In this document: positions 33,576 through 46,629 of the stretch, one piece after another
Layout: every line of letters starts with the position of its first letter
How positions within the stretch are numbered: the first letter of the stretch is position 1
NCBI RefSeq assembly: GCF_000003195.3
Contig: NC_012879.2
Coordinates: 35,829,596-35,893,595, forward strand
Length of the DNA stretch: 64,000 nt
Direction of reading: 5' to 3'
Origin: Sorghum bicolor
Lineage: Eukaryota > Streptophyta > Magnoliopsida > Poales > Poaceae
Notes under the pieces: model-generated
What the model was told of the DNA's origin: nothing
What the model saw: the letters and a program-made list of their open reading frames with translations, nothing else
Database searches by the model: none
Program-made: the position numbers and the translations under genes

Positions 33576-33845
33576 TGCGATCGCCCGGCTGGCCTAAATG
33601 GACTTCACGCTCGACTAAATGGAGTTCCATTGCTTGTTTTTTGTTGTTTGGCATAGCCTGTGCGTGTCGTAAGTCCCTTCTGGTTTTTGCTATCTCCAGT
33701 GAGAAGTAGAGGAATCTAAGATCATTTTCTGTGTACATTACTCCAGGATTGGGGACTTCATCTGCCATTTCTTTCTGGCGTTCTGCAGACGTATTGTGAC
33801 GCCTACAAGGAGTTTCTGGACGTGAACCTGCACAAACAACACAGG

Positions 33846-35094
33846 TACGGTTTAAGTAATATGCAAGTCAACACTCCTTTTCAGTATGTATAAGTATGTA
33901 TACTAGAAAAGATCCAATGGCCAGTGGACGTGCCCGTTGTATTTTGTGTACAAATAAAATCATGTGAAAACAGCAATCTTCTTACTTGATTAATGATCTA
34001 ATATAGGGGCCTGATAAAACTATATTGGCTTAGTAAATGCAGGGGCCTGATAAAACTATCTTGATTAATAACTTATAAGTAAAGGAAGGTGGGATAGGGT
34101 GTTTTTAGGATATAGGGGGAGAATATATGCCAGTTTAAATGGAACTTATGAGTAAATCATAATTATTTGGTTCAATATTTTTCAGTCTAGAGCATATAAC
34201 ATAGAGAACATGAGGTTCTGATACTGGTTCCAGTGTAATTAACATAATTAGAAGGTTAGGTTACGTGGCGACTAATCAATTTCAAATAATATTTATAGCC
34301 ATGTTGCAGTCCAGAAATTACAATCCAGAAAGTAGAGAGATAGACAGTGTTCACCTTACCTGCTTATCTGTCCTAAAATCCTAATACATGTATATGAATT
34401 GACTATCAATTAAAACACCAAAATTATATAGATTGCATGTCTTTACAGTTCCGAACTAATTGGTCATCCAATAGATTACAAATCAGAACTTAGTAAATTT
34501 AAATCATTGGTCATCACACTTACATTAAGTCATCACAACAAGATCACCTGAATGCTCATACACCTATCTCGCAATGTAGCACTGGGAGGTATGCATTGTC
34601 TAACTTGCACAATAAAAAATTAAATATTAAGTTCTCAGCAATCTACAATGTAGAATCATGCTTGACAGAATCTGAGATATGACATACAGCACCAGCAGGC
34701 CAAATTGCAGGAAGCAGTCATCAAGCAGTACTGCAATGGACACTTGTTTATCATTGCATCCTATTCTTGTTTTTTGTTTTTTGGCATTCCAGTTAAGATG
34801 TATTTGTCATTCTAGCAGACAACAACTTTTTTATGCACAAAATTAAACAGACAAAACTGATGAGGGTTATATGTTCAAGATTCATGTTTTGTTCCTTAAG
34901 CATTGATTGAAATAGATAGCCGTGTGTCAGTTCTCAATTCACTTAGTTAACTGTTTACATTTATGCAACACTGTACTCTTTTCAAAATAACTTATGAGAA
35001 TGCTTAATTTTATTTGTAAAATCCAATTGAGGTGGACTTTATACTGTCAACTGTGTTTGATGTTGTAATATCATATTTTTTTTATGGTTTTCAG
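33846..35094. other. AT-rich interval with no recognised gene
   Basis: It is probably intronic sequence of the captured genes. It has an 18-base direct repeat (GGGGCCTGATAAAACTAT at about 34012 and 34043). I see no further feature. Confidence 0.4.
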
Positions 35095-35340
35095 GTCTTA
35101 CATATCTCGTCTGTCCTGGAGCGTTTCACACACGCTTTGAACACTCATTATGTGTCTATTCGTTGTCTGCAAAGGCTATAAATAATCTTAAGACATATCA
35201 GGTGTGTGTGGCATCAATCTGAACTCTGAAGCTTACTGAAATGCTGGAAAGCTAAATTGGAGAGGTTAAGGTATTTTTTTCTTTTGACAGGGAGAAGAGC
35301 TTGGCATTGGGCTATTAGACTGTAAAGCTTGCAGGTTGGT
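35095..35340 (+). pseudogene. Captured exons of a SAMHD1-like HD-domain phosphohydrolase gene
   Basis: An exon bordered by TTTTCAG| and |GTGTGT (35095-35201) encodes LTYLVCPGAFHTRFEHSLCV and then AINNLKTYQ. This closely resembles the HD-domain dNTP triphosphohydrolase family, where the His in the HxRFEHSLG motif is a metal ligand. The next exon, from 35291, begins GEELGI and after a shift gives TVKLAG, as in the family. The Gly after HSL is Cys here. Only about 50 codons are present, so this is a fragment. The direction is the same as the helicase gene. Confidence 0.66.
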
Positions 35341-36363
35341 CTACACATCCAGGGTACATTAATTATCAAACATCTTTGTGATCCCGGACCTGAGTTAGGC
35401 ATTCTCTTGGAGGTAATATACCTTCTCTTTGATCCAATGCATGAGATTTCTTGTTGGTTATTTGTTTTCTCTCGTGATTGTTCTATTTCGAAACAAGTAT
35501 TACTTTGCCATTATAGAACTCTCATCTAATGATACTTAAGTCACTGTCATCCCATATTCCTGATAAGCACGATAAGAAAGAAACACCTCGAAATGACAAA
35601 TACCATGCTGATTCTGTTCAACTTTTCATAGTTTCCAACAAATTTAACATACCAGCATCGAATTCGGTAGCTTACAGATGACTTTGAAAATGTCAAACAC
35701 AAACCTCCCAATCCCAATGATCCTCAGTTTCCTTCATGGCCGTTATTCATGACCCAGTTGCCATATTGGTCCTCTTTTGGAACTTAAATCCTAGTTGTTT
35801 GTTGCTAGGGATGCGTCGAGTGCTCTACAGAGTATGCTCATCCGGGGATGGATTTGTTTTTTTAAATGAAATAGTAAAACTGTGTTCTAGATAGACATAG
35901 CGAGCTGTCTTCTTGGTTTGGTCAGTGTTCACCGTTCAGTAATATCTAACAAATCTACCTAAAAAGGAACGATTCGTCGCTTAGTTCATGTATCAGTATT
36001 TTGCTGCCCATATTGTCGCGTGTGTGTTGGGGAGGGGGGAGGGGGGCTCTAAAAGATGCGGAGTTCATCTCTCACTTAATTTGCATTGCTTGCTCAGGTT
36101 CAAAATCCACACAGCATACTATTCTTTTAACCTGAAATTGGTTAGAAGCATTTCCTTTTTTTACTCTTCTTTTCTTTGTTCTCAGTGTCATGCAAAGCAA
36201 TAATTTATTGTCGTCGCCTTTATCTATTTGTTTTTATAGGGGAATTCTATGGGTTTACCGTCATCAGACTGGGGAAGGTACTCCATCGATTTGGTGTACA
36301 TCTTTGTTGTACATGTATTATGTCTACTAACTTTGCTCACTTTTATAGAATAATTTGATCATA
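35341..36363. other. Interval between captured exons and the helicase gene
   Basis: It is AT-rich with pieces that look like exon ends (a Pro/Glu coding patch before GGAG|GTAATA at about 35412). There are no recognisable protein motifs. A G-rich run occurs near 36030-36050. It may include the promoter of the Helitron gene. Confidence 0.35.
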
Positions 36364-39300
36364 ATGAAAGATATGCAAAATAATGAAGGTCGTAGACCTT
36401 TTAAAGACTTGACAAACACCATCAATTGTGGTAATTGTTTTATTCTGATCCCCTTCTATGCTTTGAACTTATTTGTGGTGGTTAAGTTATTTTCAACTAA
36501 TTTTGAAACAGGTGGCCAGTCAACATCAAATTCACGAGAACAAATTGATGAGCGTGTGCAACGTAAAAGGGAAAGAGAAAAAGCACGAAGTGCATCAATG
36601 ACTCAAGAACAAAGAGATGATAAAAATAAAAAACTTAGGGAAAAGTATCATCAAGAAAAGTCTGAAAAAAATGCAATACGTCGTGAACGATATCATCAGA
36701 AAAAAACATGTAAACCTTGGTTTATGAATTCAATATTGTCATTTTTAAGTTTATTTAATATATACTGATGCATATGTTGACCAGTTGGAGTTGAATCAAC
36801 CATGAAAAACTATGATGGCGATGAAGATAGTGATTGGCTACATCGAGACACCTCACCCATGCATATTGATAAAGATAACACATGTATCGATCTGGGCTTT
36901 TTTCATTGTACTAATTTTATTTTCTTATGCTCGTATGATATCGAGGACATGGTTAATACAATTTTATTATATATATGTAGATGATTACTCCAATATATGT
37001 ATAGATCAAAGCGGCATGATTGACATTACGGATGCATCACCTGATCTAAACCCAGGTACAATGTAGTTTCATTAATGTTAATTGTTTGAAAAGGAAACGT
37101 GACCTGCGTAATCCAATTGTTGTTCATTCTATATTATATTTAGGTCCTATAAATGCATCCACTTCCATCAACAATGTTGTCACGTGTCCAAAAGAGCGTA
37201 AGCGTGAGGTAGAAAGAGCACGATGGGCTGCAATGTCTCCTGAACAAAAAGCGTTATTAAATAAGAGACGACGTGACTTGTATGCATAGAAAAATGCTGC
37301 AAGAAAACTGCAAATGACTCCACAAGAAAAGAAGGTGAAACGAAAAGAGAGCAAGAAAAAATACAATACGATGGTGAGGGAAAACCGAGCCAACAATTTG
37401 CATCGGGACTCAATTGCTATGGAGAGCCCTCACTTCAACCCTCAAATTATTTTTCCTGCTTCACCTCAATCGTCTGAAGCGCCTTTAGATGATATGGAAA
37501 TACCTGAATTCGGTGGCACGCCTGTCCACATTGCACCAACTGTAGTTCAAAATCCAGAAGTTCTGACCCCTGAATTGGTTGCGGCACAGACCATACATAG
37601 ACATCGAGTGACCAATGGCGAGAGAAATGCCCTTCTATCCCGTCGCAATCGGGTTTTTGAAGCAAACATTGGAGGAAGGGCTAGAGGGTGTGCGGATGGA
37701 AAATGCAACGATTCGAACGGACTGACTCAACCGAGTGTTGTTTGCAACGGTAATGAACCTTCCTCGACCATATATTAGGAAGATTTTTTACCTTCGCTAA
37801 CATATTACAAAAACTCATACTTTCTCTTACTACAGATGGTGTCACCCAACAAACTCCAATTCAAGCACCTAATAATTGTAATGGCACACAAACACAACCG
37901 TCTGTAGCTGACGGTACCTCTTCAATGCCTCCATATAGTGCACAAGATCATACATCAGACTCTATGGTCGAGGATGGTATTTTCTTTATTACATTTTATC
38001 TCTTTCTGGTGTTTATATGCCATAATATTTCTTTCAACATATATGTGGCCATGTTAAACAGACTATGACGAAGATGTCATATTTGAGGAGGACGAGGAAG
38101 AGGATGAGGCATACTTTTTCGCCGGTCAAGGTACATTGCGTAACAGTAAAAAGTTTAATTTATAAATTTTCTTTCAACACGTAACACGTGAACTTTTTCT
38201 TAGAAGACGAGGATGAGGGAACCGATGTCGACACATATGAGCAAGAGAATCATGAGCCTGATGTCCCAGATCTATATGACCGGGTCTATGCTAATGTCCC
38301 ATCAGAGTCGCACATGTTACCCTCGGTGCCGAACTGCAAGCACTGTAACGCAAAGAAATTCGATCAGCGTCTGTTGTAGGGGTGGAAAGATTCATCTTTC
38401 AAGTCCTGAGACACCACCAGAGCTCATGAGGTTGTGGTCAAGCTCGGACGCTGATGCTAGGCACATTCGTGCAAACATCAGATACTTCAACGGCCACTTC
38501 TCTTTCACGTCTTTGTACTGCCACCTAGATCGTATCACCACTAACATGCGAATCTGTGGTGTCTACACATTTCGTGCCCATGGTCAGATTTACCATAACA
38601 TACGATCATTTGGTAAAGAGGCGGGTGTCAAAAAAAGACACCTCGAACTTTATTTTTATGATGACGACCCATCCCTCGAGCATCGCCCTCGAGCATCGCA
38701 TGAGCAAGTGTCGTGAGCAATGCGCCCAAAAAGATAGAGAAGTTATACAATAGTTGGTCGGGGTCCTTGAAGGGAATCCTTACTCTCAGCAACTAAGGAG
38801 TATGGGTCATGTTGAAAACCTCGAGGATTACCGAGTTGAGCTGAACCTTGACCAACGCCTTGATCAAAGAACATATAATGTGCCGTTGACATCAGAGGTG
38901 GCCGCCGTATGGGTTGAGGGTAGTGAGCGTCATGGCCAATTCGAGCATAGTGTTCTCCTCCAAGGGAAGGATCGGTCTATACATGGCATCCGCTCATATA
39001 ATGCATGCTACAACTCACTATCATACCCGTTGTTCTTTCCAAAGGGTGAGCTCGGGTGGCACAATTGCATTCCAAAACTGGGTGTAACTATGGCTCAAAT
39101 TGATCGAGCTCGAGCAACCCGTAAAAGGCGTGCTGAGAATGGTGACGGCGATGGAGGTAAATTGATCTTTTTTCAATTATGCAAAGTAAACTCTTTCTGC
39201 AAACTCATGATACTAATTGAAACAATGTCTCTTTGTAGAACCTGTTTCAAATACATGTGTCTCAGTACGCGACTACTATTGCTACAAGTTTCAGATGCGG

Positions 39301-42300
39301 CCAGGGATATTTAATCCTATACTCTATGGCCGACGCCTTTTCCAGCAGTTTGCCGTCGACACCTACATCAAGATTGAGAGCTCACGTTTAGACTACATGA
39401 GGAACAATCAGGATACATTGAGGGCTGACCTATACCAAGGCCTCGTGGATAGCATGCATTCGGGTGAAGGGTGTGCTGAGAATGTTGGACGGCGTACTGT
39501 GTTGTCTTCGTCATTCATCGGAGGACCCCGTGACATGAGGCGTCGATACATGGATGCAATGGCTCTGGTTCGAAAGTATGGTAAACCTGATATCTTTCTC
39601 ACAATGACATGCAACCCTAATTGGGATGAGATCAAGAATGAACTTTACCCAGGCCAGACACCACAGGACCGCCCAGATCTCGTCACACGGGTCTTCAGAG
39701 CAAAGTTGGATGCAATGAGAAAAGTGTTGATGGAGAAAGACATACTTGGTAAGGCGAAGGCCTACGTATATGTAGTAGAGTTCCAAAAGAGGGGATTGCC
39801 GCATGCACACTTCTTGCTAATAATGGAACGAAAGTACAAGCTCACATGTCCCGAGCAATATGACATGATCATTAGTGCAGAGCTACCAAATAAGAAAAAA
39901 TACCCTGAGCTATACAAGATGGTCACGAAGCATATGATGCATGGTCCTTGTGGGACGCTTAATCCATCCTGTCCATGCACGGCAGGCCGTGGGTCATGCA
40001 AGAACCGTTACCCACGACCATTCTGTGAGGCAACATCACAGGGAAAGGATTCATACCCCATATATCGGTGACGCAATGATGGTCGCATGCTAAAAGTTCG
40101 AGGCCACTACTTGGACAATCAATGGGTTGTGCCTTACAACCCTTGCTTGCTTCGTACCTTCAACTGCCATATAAACGTTGAGGCTTGTGGGAGCATTAAA
40201 TCAGTAAAGTATTTGTTCAAGTACATATACAAGGGACATGATAGGGCATCAGTTGTGATGAGGGAGACCGACAAAGAGGACGGGAAAGGAAACATTGATG
40301 AGATCAAACAGTATAGAGACGCCAGTTGGGTGACCCCTCCAGAAGCACTATGGAGGATATATGGCTTTGACTTGAGCAAGAACCATCCGCCAGTACAGCA
40401 GCTGCAACTTCATCTACCCGACATGCACATGGTGGCATTTCATAAACGGGACAAGGTCGAAAAGATCATTAATAGGCCTGGTGTAGAAGAGTCAATGTTG
40501 ACAGCATACTTTGATGCAAACAAGCATGATGAGGAAGCTCGCAAAATCTTATATCAAGACTTCCTAGAGTATTTTACTTGGCAGTCTGATGGTAAATTCT
40601 GGCAAAAAAGAAAAAACTCTGTTTTCCAAATTGGTAGAGTCATCTCGGCCCATCCTGCCGAGGGTGAACGCTACTTTCTTCGTGTTCTCTTGAACAATGT
40701 TGCTGGTGCTACCTCATATGAACACCTCAGGACAGTTGATGGGGTGCTACTACCTTCGTTTTGTGAAGCTGCAGAAAGGAGGGGTCTAATCGAAGAGGAT
40801 AATACCCTAGATGAATGTCTAACGGAAGCTACTTTGTTCGAGATGCCTAGCTCTCTAAGAAGGCTATTTGCAACAATATTGGTATTCTGCGAACCGCATG
40901 ATGTGATGGGGTTGTGGACAAAACACTACGATGCAATGTCAGAGGACTATAGTCGCAATAATCCATCCTCAGATCTCGTGCAACAAATGGTTTTGATAGA
41001 CATTAGAAACATGTTGCAGTCTATGGGAAAGGACATAAGGTCATTTCCTCTTCCACATATTGATCACTCATACGATGATGCCAGCCATATACCTTGTGAG
41101 ATATTTGAGAAAGCTAGCGTTGAGCAGAATCCTCAAGATGTGCTATTGTGTGACTCACTCAACGCCGAGCAAAAGTCTGCCTACAATGAGATAATGGCAG
41201 CTGTCTCAGCAAACAAGGCGGGCTATTCTTTGTGGATGGACCTGATGGGACAGGAAAGACATTTTTGTATAGGGCACTGCTCGCAAAACTACGTAGCAAG
41301 GATAAGCTTGCCGTTGCCACAGCTACATCTGGGGTCGCAGCGGCCATAATGCCAGGTGGGACGACGGTCCACTCGTGTTTCAAGATACCCCTAACTCTTC
41401 AAGAGGGCGGTTGTTGTAGCTTCACGAAACAGAGTGGTACTGCCAAGTTGTTGCAGCAAGCAGCTCTCATAATTAGGGACGAGGCATCGATGACAAAGAG
41501 GCAAAATTTGGAAGCACTAGACAACAGCCTACGTGATATCATGGGTCGGTCACACCTACCCTTTGGTGGGAAGACTGTTGTCCTTGGTGGGGATTTCAGA
41601 CAAGTCCTCCCTGTTGTGTGGAAAGGATCTAGGGCTCAAATAGTCGGTGCTTCTCTACGAAGGTCGTATCTTTGGGAATCCATGCGCCACTTAAAGCTTG
41701 CTCGCAACATGAGGGCTCAGAGTGATCCGTGGTTTGCAGATTATTTGTTGCGCATTGGTGGTGGAACGGAAGAGGTTAACGGAGATGGCAATGTTCGTAT
41801 TCTAGATGAGATCTGTATCCCGTACTCTGGTGATGCCGAGAAAGATCTTCATAGTCTGATTGACAGCATCTTCCCAAATCTGAATGCAAACATGGCGGAC
41901 AAAGGCTACATCACCACCAGAGCGATTTTATCTACACGCAATGATTGGGTGGACATAATCAATATGAAAATGATTGATATGTTCCAAGGTGGTGAGACGG
42001 TGTATCACAGTTTTGACACCGCGGTAGATGATCCACATAACTACTATCCATCGGAGTTTCTTAATAGCCTGACCCCCAACGGGCTGCCACCACATGTCTT
42101 GAAGCTCAAGCTCGGGTGTCCTGTCATATTGCTTAGGAATATTGACCCCGCCAATGGGTTATGCAATGGTACAAGGTTGGTGGTACGGGGGTTCCGAAGA
42201 AATACAATCGACGCTGAAATCGTTGTTGGGCAGCATGCTGGGAAGCGGGTATTCCTTCCTCGAATACCGTTATGCCCGTCTGATGATGAGATGTTCCCAT

Positions 42301-42503
42301 TCCAGTTCAAGAGAAAGCAGTTTCCCATCAGGCTGAGCTTTGCCATGACGGTCAACAAGTCACAGGGCCAAACCATCCCGAATGTGGGTGTGTACCTGCC
42401 TGCACCGGTCTTCTTTCACGGCCAGTTGTACGTTGCGATGTCTAGAGCCACATCAAGAATAAATATTAAGATCCTGGCCCTACCAGCTGATGCAGAGGCA
42501 TAA
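36364..42503 (+). pseudogene. Helitron Rep-helicase (RepHel), broken
   Basis: The gene spans several exons. The basic N-terminus has the grass Helitron opening (MKDMQNNEGRRPFKDLTNTI) and RKREREKARSASMTQEQRDD. Introns are inferred at about 37747-37835 and 39155-39237. The Rep part has KPDIFLTMTCNPNWDEIKNE, the HUH motif GLPHAHFLLI and the two-Tyr motif KYLFKYIYKGHDRA; it nicks and joins single strands. The PIF1-like helicase has Walker A GPDGTGKTF, LIIRDEASM, GGDFRQVLPVV and NKSQGQT near the end. Defects are a stop after RRRDLYA, a 13-bp duplication, TAG at 38751, TGA at 40069 and a one-base shift near 41219. It is therefore non-autonomous now. Confidence 0.87.
38673..38698 (+). repeat. 13-bp tandem duplication in the Rep gene
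   Basis: CCCTCGAGCATCG occurs twice in direct succession (38673-38685 and 38686-38698). Since 13 is not a multiple of three, it shifts the Rep frame. Confidence 0.85.
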
Positions 42504-43062
42504 GAGGAGGAGGCAAAAATATAGAGAAGAAAAATGCTAAAAAAAATACCATGGGGAAAAAGCCTAAGAATGCGTTATTAAATAAAAAAGATAAGGATAA
42601 GAAGACCCTAACAACGGATGGAACTTTCACAAAAAATATTTTATATAAGGAGGTCCTAACACCATAGATGAGGTAACATTACTTTACTAACTCATAATTG
42701 TATTTTTGTGATTCATATTGTTTTGCACAAATAATATCTCACTATCTCTATATTTGTTGTTCTTAGGTATTTTCAATTGGCTTATCAGACTCTACAGGGA
42801 GATGTTCTATACATATTTATATGATGGCATAATTACATTTTGAGTGTTTTGTTGTAAATAAATAAATTATATTTTACTATTATTGGTTTACTACACAACA
42901 TACTCATGGTTTGGTACGGAATAGCTTGTCTCAGTTTTTATACAAGTTTTTTTATAAAAACGTAGTATTATCCATGCGACACACACTAATATATATACAT
43001 ATACTCAAATGTGTGACACGATGGTATGGAGATGCGGCGAAACTTATTTGTGTATTTACTAG
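42504..43062. other. Helitron 3' flank, non-coding
   Basis: This AT-rich tail follows the helicase stop and ends in a tentative CTAG terminus. I see no gene and no convincing terminal hairpin. Confidence 0.4.
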
Positions 43063-43928
43063 CGCACGAAAGAAATGGATATCAAAGATTTCTTCCTGCC
43101 GATATTAAACATTATCTTTCTCTAATTCTTTGTTCTAATTGCATTATGCCTCTAATTATTATGTTCTTAGTTTGCTCTAGTTCTATATTTGATATAGCTC
43201 TAATTGATAATGAGTTTATGTATAAGTTTGCAAAGCGCTTAGCTCTTGACGCGAGGGAGTTAGGTGATAGATCACATGTGAGCGTGGTGCTTAGATGTTA
43301 TTTATCTGCAAATGTATCCTATTGGCCGGGTCGTGTGGTAGTTCGCGATAGTGACAGCTTCGTTGATTCTTATATAGTCCACCCTCCGTTGATAGGACAG
43401 GCATAACCGGTATTGTGGAGTAAGTCATGCGATGCTCTGATTTACTTTATCAATGTTCCTTATACATGAATGAAGAGTCTTTTATGCTATATATGATCTT
43501 GTAGATAACTAGAGTAGATTATGACTTAGTAGTTAGTAGATAACTTAGAATCCATTCTCTAGCTAATCCGACATCACCTACATATATGAGGAGTAGTCTA
43601 TTTTCTAATCGCTGTGTCATCTACCCATGAACTTATATTTTATTATCATTATCTTTATGGTTTACCCCCTGCTAAAGTAAGTGACTGTGTGACGAGTTTC
43701 TCATTAGTAATCATGTTCTTGCAAGTTTATCTCTAGTCTATGCCTTGATAGATTTTGCCCCTTGATTTAATTTCATCTTCTTTAAATCCCTTGAGCAAAA
43801 TTATAAATAACGATACCTGGAATACTTATCCTGGTGAAATGGTACAATGAGGTGTTTTATCTGTGCGCTTGCGGATAGAATAGATTATTTTCTAGAGAGC
43901 CCTTTACATTTATAAATACCTTTGTACA
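43063..43928 (+). mobile_element. Athila-type LTR, 3' portion
   Basis: It ends TTTGTACA at 43928, close to a primer site. The motif ATCTGTGCGCTTGCGGAT lies near 43860, the same U5 landmark as in the LTRs at 48988-49722 (inverse) and 60989-62268. The left boundary is not visible; the sequence is joined to the Helitron tail. Confidence 0.6.
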
Positions 43929-43931
43929 CTC

Positions 43932-43948
43932 TGGCACCATGCTGGGGA
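43932..43948 (+). other. Primer binding site of the Athila-type LTR
   Basis: TGGCACCATGCTGGGGA is a variant of the TGGCGCCGTTGCCGGGGA site of Athila elements, which matches the 3' end of tRNA-Asp. About 30 bases of leader follow before Tat-B gag begins. Confidence 0.6.
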
Positions 43949-43977
43949 TGACAACCTAGTATCTAAGTGGTGTTAGC

Positions 43978-46581
43978 TAGTGTTAACAATAGCGCCGATC
44001 GGATCTGTCATACCGATCATAACCATTGCACTCAGGACAATCTCTGACAGTAGGAAGCTTGATATTTTCCTCCCAACAATGGATGAAGAACGGACAATTC
44101 CAGTGATCCTTGTGCCGATTCCACTCCTGTCGGCGTCTTTCTTCTTCCCGACGATAGTCCTCTTGCTGGCGCCGATACCGATCCTCACGTTGCTGCCAAG
44201 TCTCCTGAGGCCTCCTGTGAGTTATCATAATACCAGATCGGGGAGGCCATCCTGAGTTAGTTCCCTCCTGGATCAAGCCTTTTCCTTTCGCATCGGCAGT
44301 AGTGATCTGATGCTGAGGATCCACCGATGCACTTCTTTCAGCCGCCTCCGATGTCAAGACCTTGGCCTTTACCTTGGCATCCAGTATGTTTGTTGGGAAA
44401 GGATGCTGATCAATCTTCATCGGCTTCTGAGTTTTGGAGCTGTCAAATTTGATCCTCCCAGATTCTATAGCCGATTGCAGCTGCTGTCTAAAAACTTTAC
44501 ACTCATTGGTGTCATGAGAAGTTGCATTGTGCCACTTACAATATTTCATCCTTTTCAATTCTTCAGCCGATGGGATCACATGATTAGGTGATAGCTTGAT
44601 CTGACCTTCCTGAAGTAGAAAGTCAAATATCCTATCGGCTTTAGTGATATCAAACGTGAACTTCTCTGGCTCTTTATGCCCGAAGGGGCAAGACATTGGC
44701 TTCTTATTCTTCACCCATTCTGCCAAGCTGATGACTGGTTCCTCATCAGAATCTGAGCTTGCTGCCTCATCAACAAATGATACCTTTTTGTTCCATGCTC
44801 TCTTGGGCTCCAAAGGCTTGATATCTTGATCAGAAATCCTCTGCACCAAATGACTTAAGCTTTCGAACTCTTGAGATGCATACTTGTTCCTAATATGCGA
44901 CAACAAACCCTGGAAAGCCAAATCGGCTAGCTACCGATCATCCAAAACCAGACTATAGCATTTGTTCTTAACCTCCCTTATCCTCTGCACAAAACTTTCA
45001 ACCGATTCATCATTGCGTTGCTTCAATTTGACCAAATCGGTGATCTTCTTCTCATGGACTCCAGAAAAGAAGTATTTGTGAAATTGCTTTTCTAGATCGG
45101 CCCAAGTAATCACCGAGTTGGGAGGTAAGGATATAAACCAAGTGAAAGCCGATCCAGACAATGATGACAAGAACAAGCGAACCCTTAACTCGTCCCTGTT
45201 AGTAGCTTCTCCACACTGGATGATGAACCTGTTGACATGCTCCATGGTTGACGTATCATCCTGTCCAGAAAACTTAGTAAAATCCGGCACTTTGTACCGA
45301 TTTGGAAGTGGGATTAAATCATATGCAGGAGGATACAGTGTCCGATAAGAGTAAGTATTGACTTTAGGTTTTATCCCAAATTGATCTCTCTTTACTTCAG
45401 CAATATTATCGGCCCAATAAGCATCGGCATCTTGCCGATGAGGTGGTTGCGGATCTGGCATCTGCTGGTAAGCTTCCACGTGTCTGTGCGGTGCGCGATC
45501 TGCATGGAACATTGGGTTAATCATTTGGCCACCCATCTGCTGACCACCAAACTATTGCCCGCCGATCTGCTATCCGCCGATCTGCTGCCCAAGATTCATT
45601 GGCTTGTTGGGCAATCCCTGATTCTGGAACCCGGGGTAGATCTGGCCTTGTCGAAACCCTGTAGCTTGATGGTGCTGTTGGTGCATTTGTGGAAAGACTT
45701 GCTGCTCAGGCCATCCACTATTAGCGTTCATCGGCATAGGGCCTGCCGATGACTGGTAATTGGGCATCATCATTGAATTGACATACCCTGGTTGAGTCAT
45801 AAACCTCTGTTGCACCAGCATTGAATCTGCCGATGCATCTGGACAGTCGGAGCTTGAGAATTCCCAGTGTAAGGTCTTGCAGTAGTAGTTGTAGTATACT
45901 GGGGACTCTGGTTCATTGGCATATTTGGAGGTGCCGATGCCATAGGAGCCTTGCCCTTATATCAGCCGTCTGAGATGTACCAGGTGTCTTCAACGTGAGC
46001 TCTGGAGGCATACCAAAACCCCACCAGTTAGGAGGAGGAACCGGTCCTGACATTGCCGATACCAACAGATCTGTAGTAAGCTTAATCTGCCCATCTGAGG
46101 TCGATGGATTGGTCGTCATCGGCGTAGATTGTGCATTGGTAACTCCTAACGTGCTTGGAGGAACAGCAGTTTTCGTGCCCGTAGCGGCTGTAGCAGCCGA
46201 TGGAGCTGTGACCACCGGTGATCCTGGCTGATGATGAGAAGGACCCACATAATTTAGTGGCAACTGTCCTTCCTTGAAAGTTCTAGCCACGGCAATGAAA
46301 ATCGTATTGGACAGCACACCAGCTTGGTTGATCAAGGCACGGTTGATAGCACTATCGACCATGTCTTGGAGTTTACCAGGATTGGCTTCAAAAGTAACCT
46401 GCCGAGGCATCGGCAGTGCTTCCTTCTGGATCACGTCGCCGCTCCTATTTATGCTGAAGGCCTTGAGACATTGTTGCTTGTAATCCTCCATAGCCTTCGC
46501 AATAGCTTGCTTCTGCTCATCTTTGAGGCTAGCTTCTGTCACGGGGATGACGTTCTCCAAGTCGAATTCGGTAGTCGACAT
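43978..46581 (-). pseudogene. Tat-B gag
   Basis: The start is the ATG ending at 46581 (MSTTEFDLENVIPVTEASLK), 49 bases inside the LTR-internal border. Motifs are NPGKLQDMVDSAINRAL, then a Gln/Pro/Met-rich linker with QQIGG repeats (about 45540-45600), then the capsid: YKVPDFTKFSGQDDTSTMEH and GSAFTWFISLPPNSVITWAD. A zinc-finger-like cluster (CPFFIHCW) and PTVRDCPEC follow. Stops include TAG codons at about 45555, 45573 and 44931, all fitting CAG, and one frameshift near 45940. The frame ends at 43983 by fusion to the Athila leader, so nucleocapsid end and pol are lost. Gag packages the element RNA. Confidence 0.82.
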
Positions 46582-46599
46582 GTTGATCTTGATCTTGGA

Positions 46600-46629
46600 T
46601 CTGTGTCCCACCGGGCGTGCGAAAAGATG
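46600..46629 (-). other. Tat-B primer binding site region
   Basis: On the minus strand CATCTTTTCGCACGCCCGGT, then GGGACAC, follows directly after the LTR end AACA. This GC-rich sequence at the standard place identifies 46630-47350 as the 5' LTR. The tRNA was not identified. Confidence 0.6.

Larger units (their letters stand above)
32536..43062 (+). mobile_element. Helitron-type rolling-circle transposon with captured gene pieces (ends tentative)
   Basis: A large Rep-helicase gene (36364-42503) shows this is Helitron DNA. The left limit is where integrase homology ends; a possible 5' end, TCTCCTACAACTAAAAAGAC, begins at 32534, but the preceding base is not the A expected from insertion into AT. 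The right limit is a CTAG at 43059-43062 after ATTT, without a convincing hairpin and without the expected T after it. Between the left limit and the helicase gene are fragments of at least two host genes, as is typical for grass Helitrons. The ends are inference. Confidence 0.6.

Noticed and set aside
39408..40001. Minus-strand ORFs opposite Helitron Rep
   Set aside because: The plus strand has the HUH and two-Tyr motifs in the same interval.
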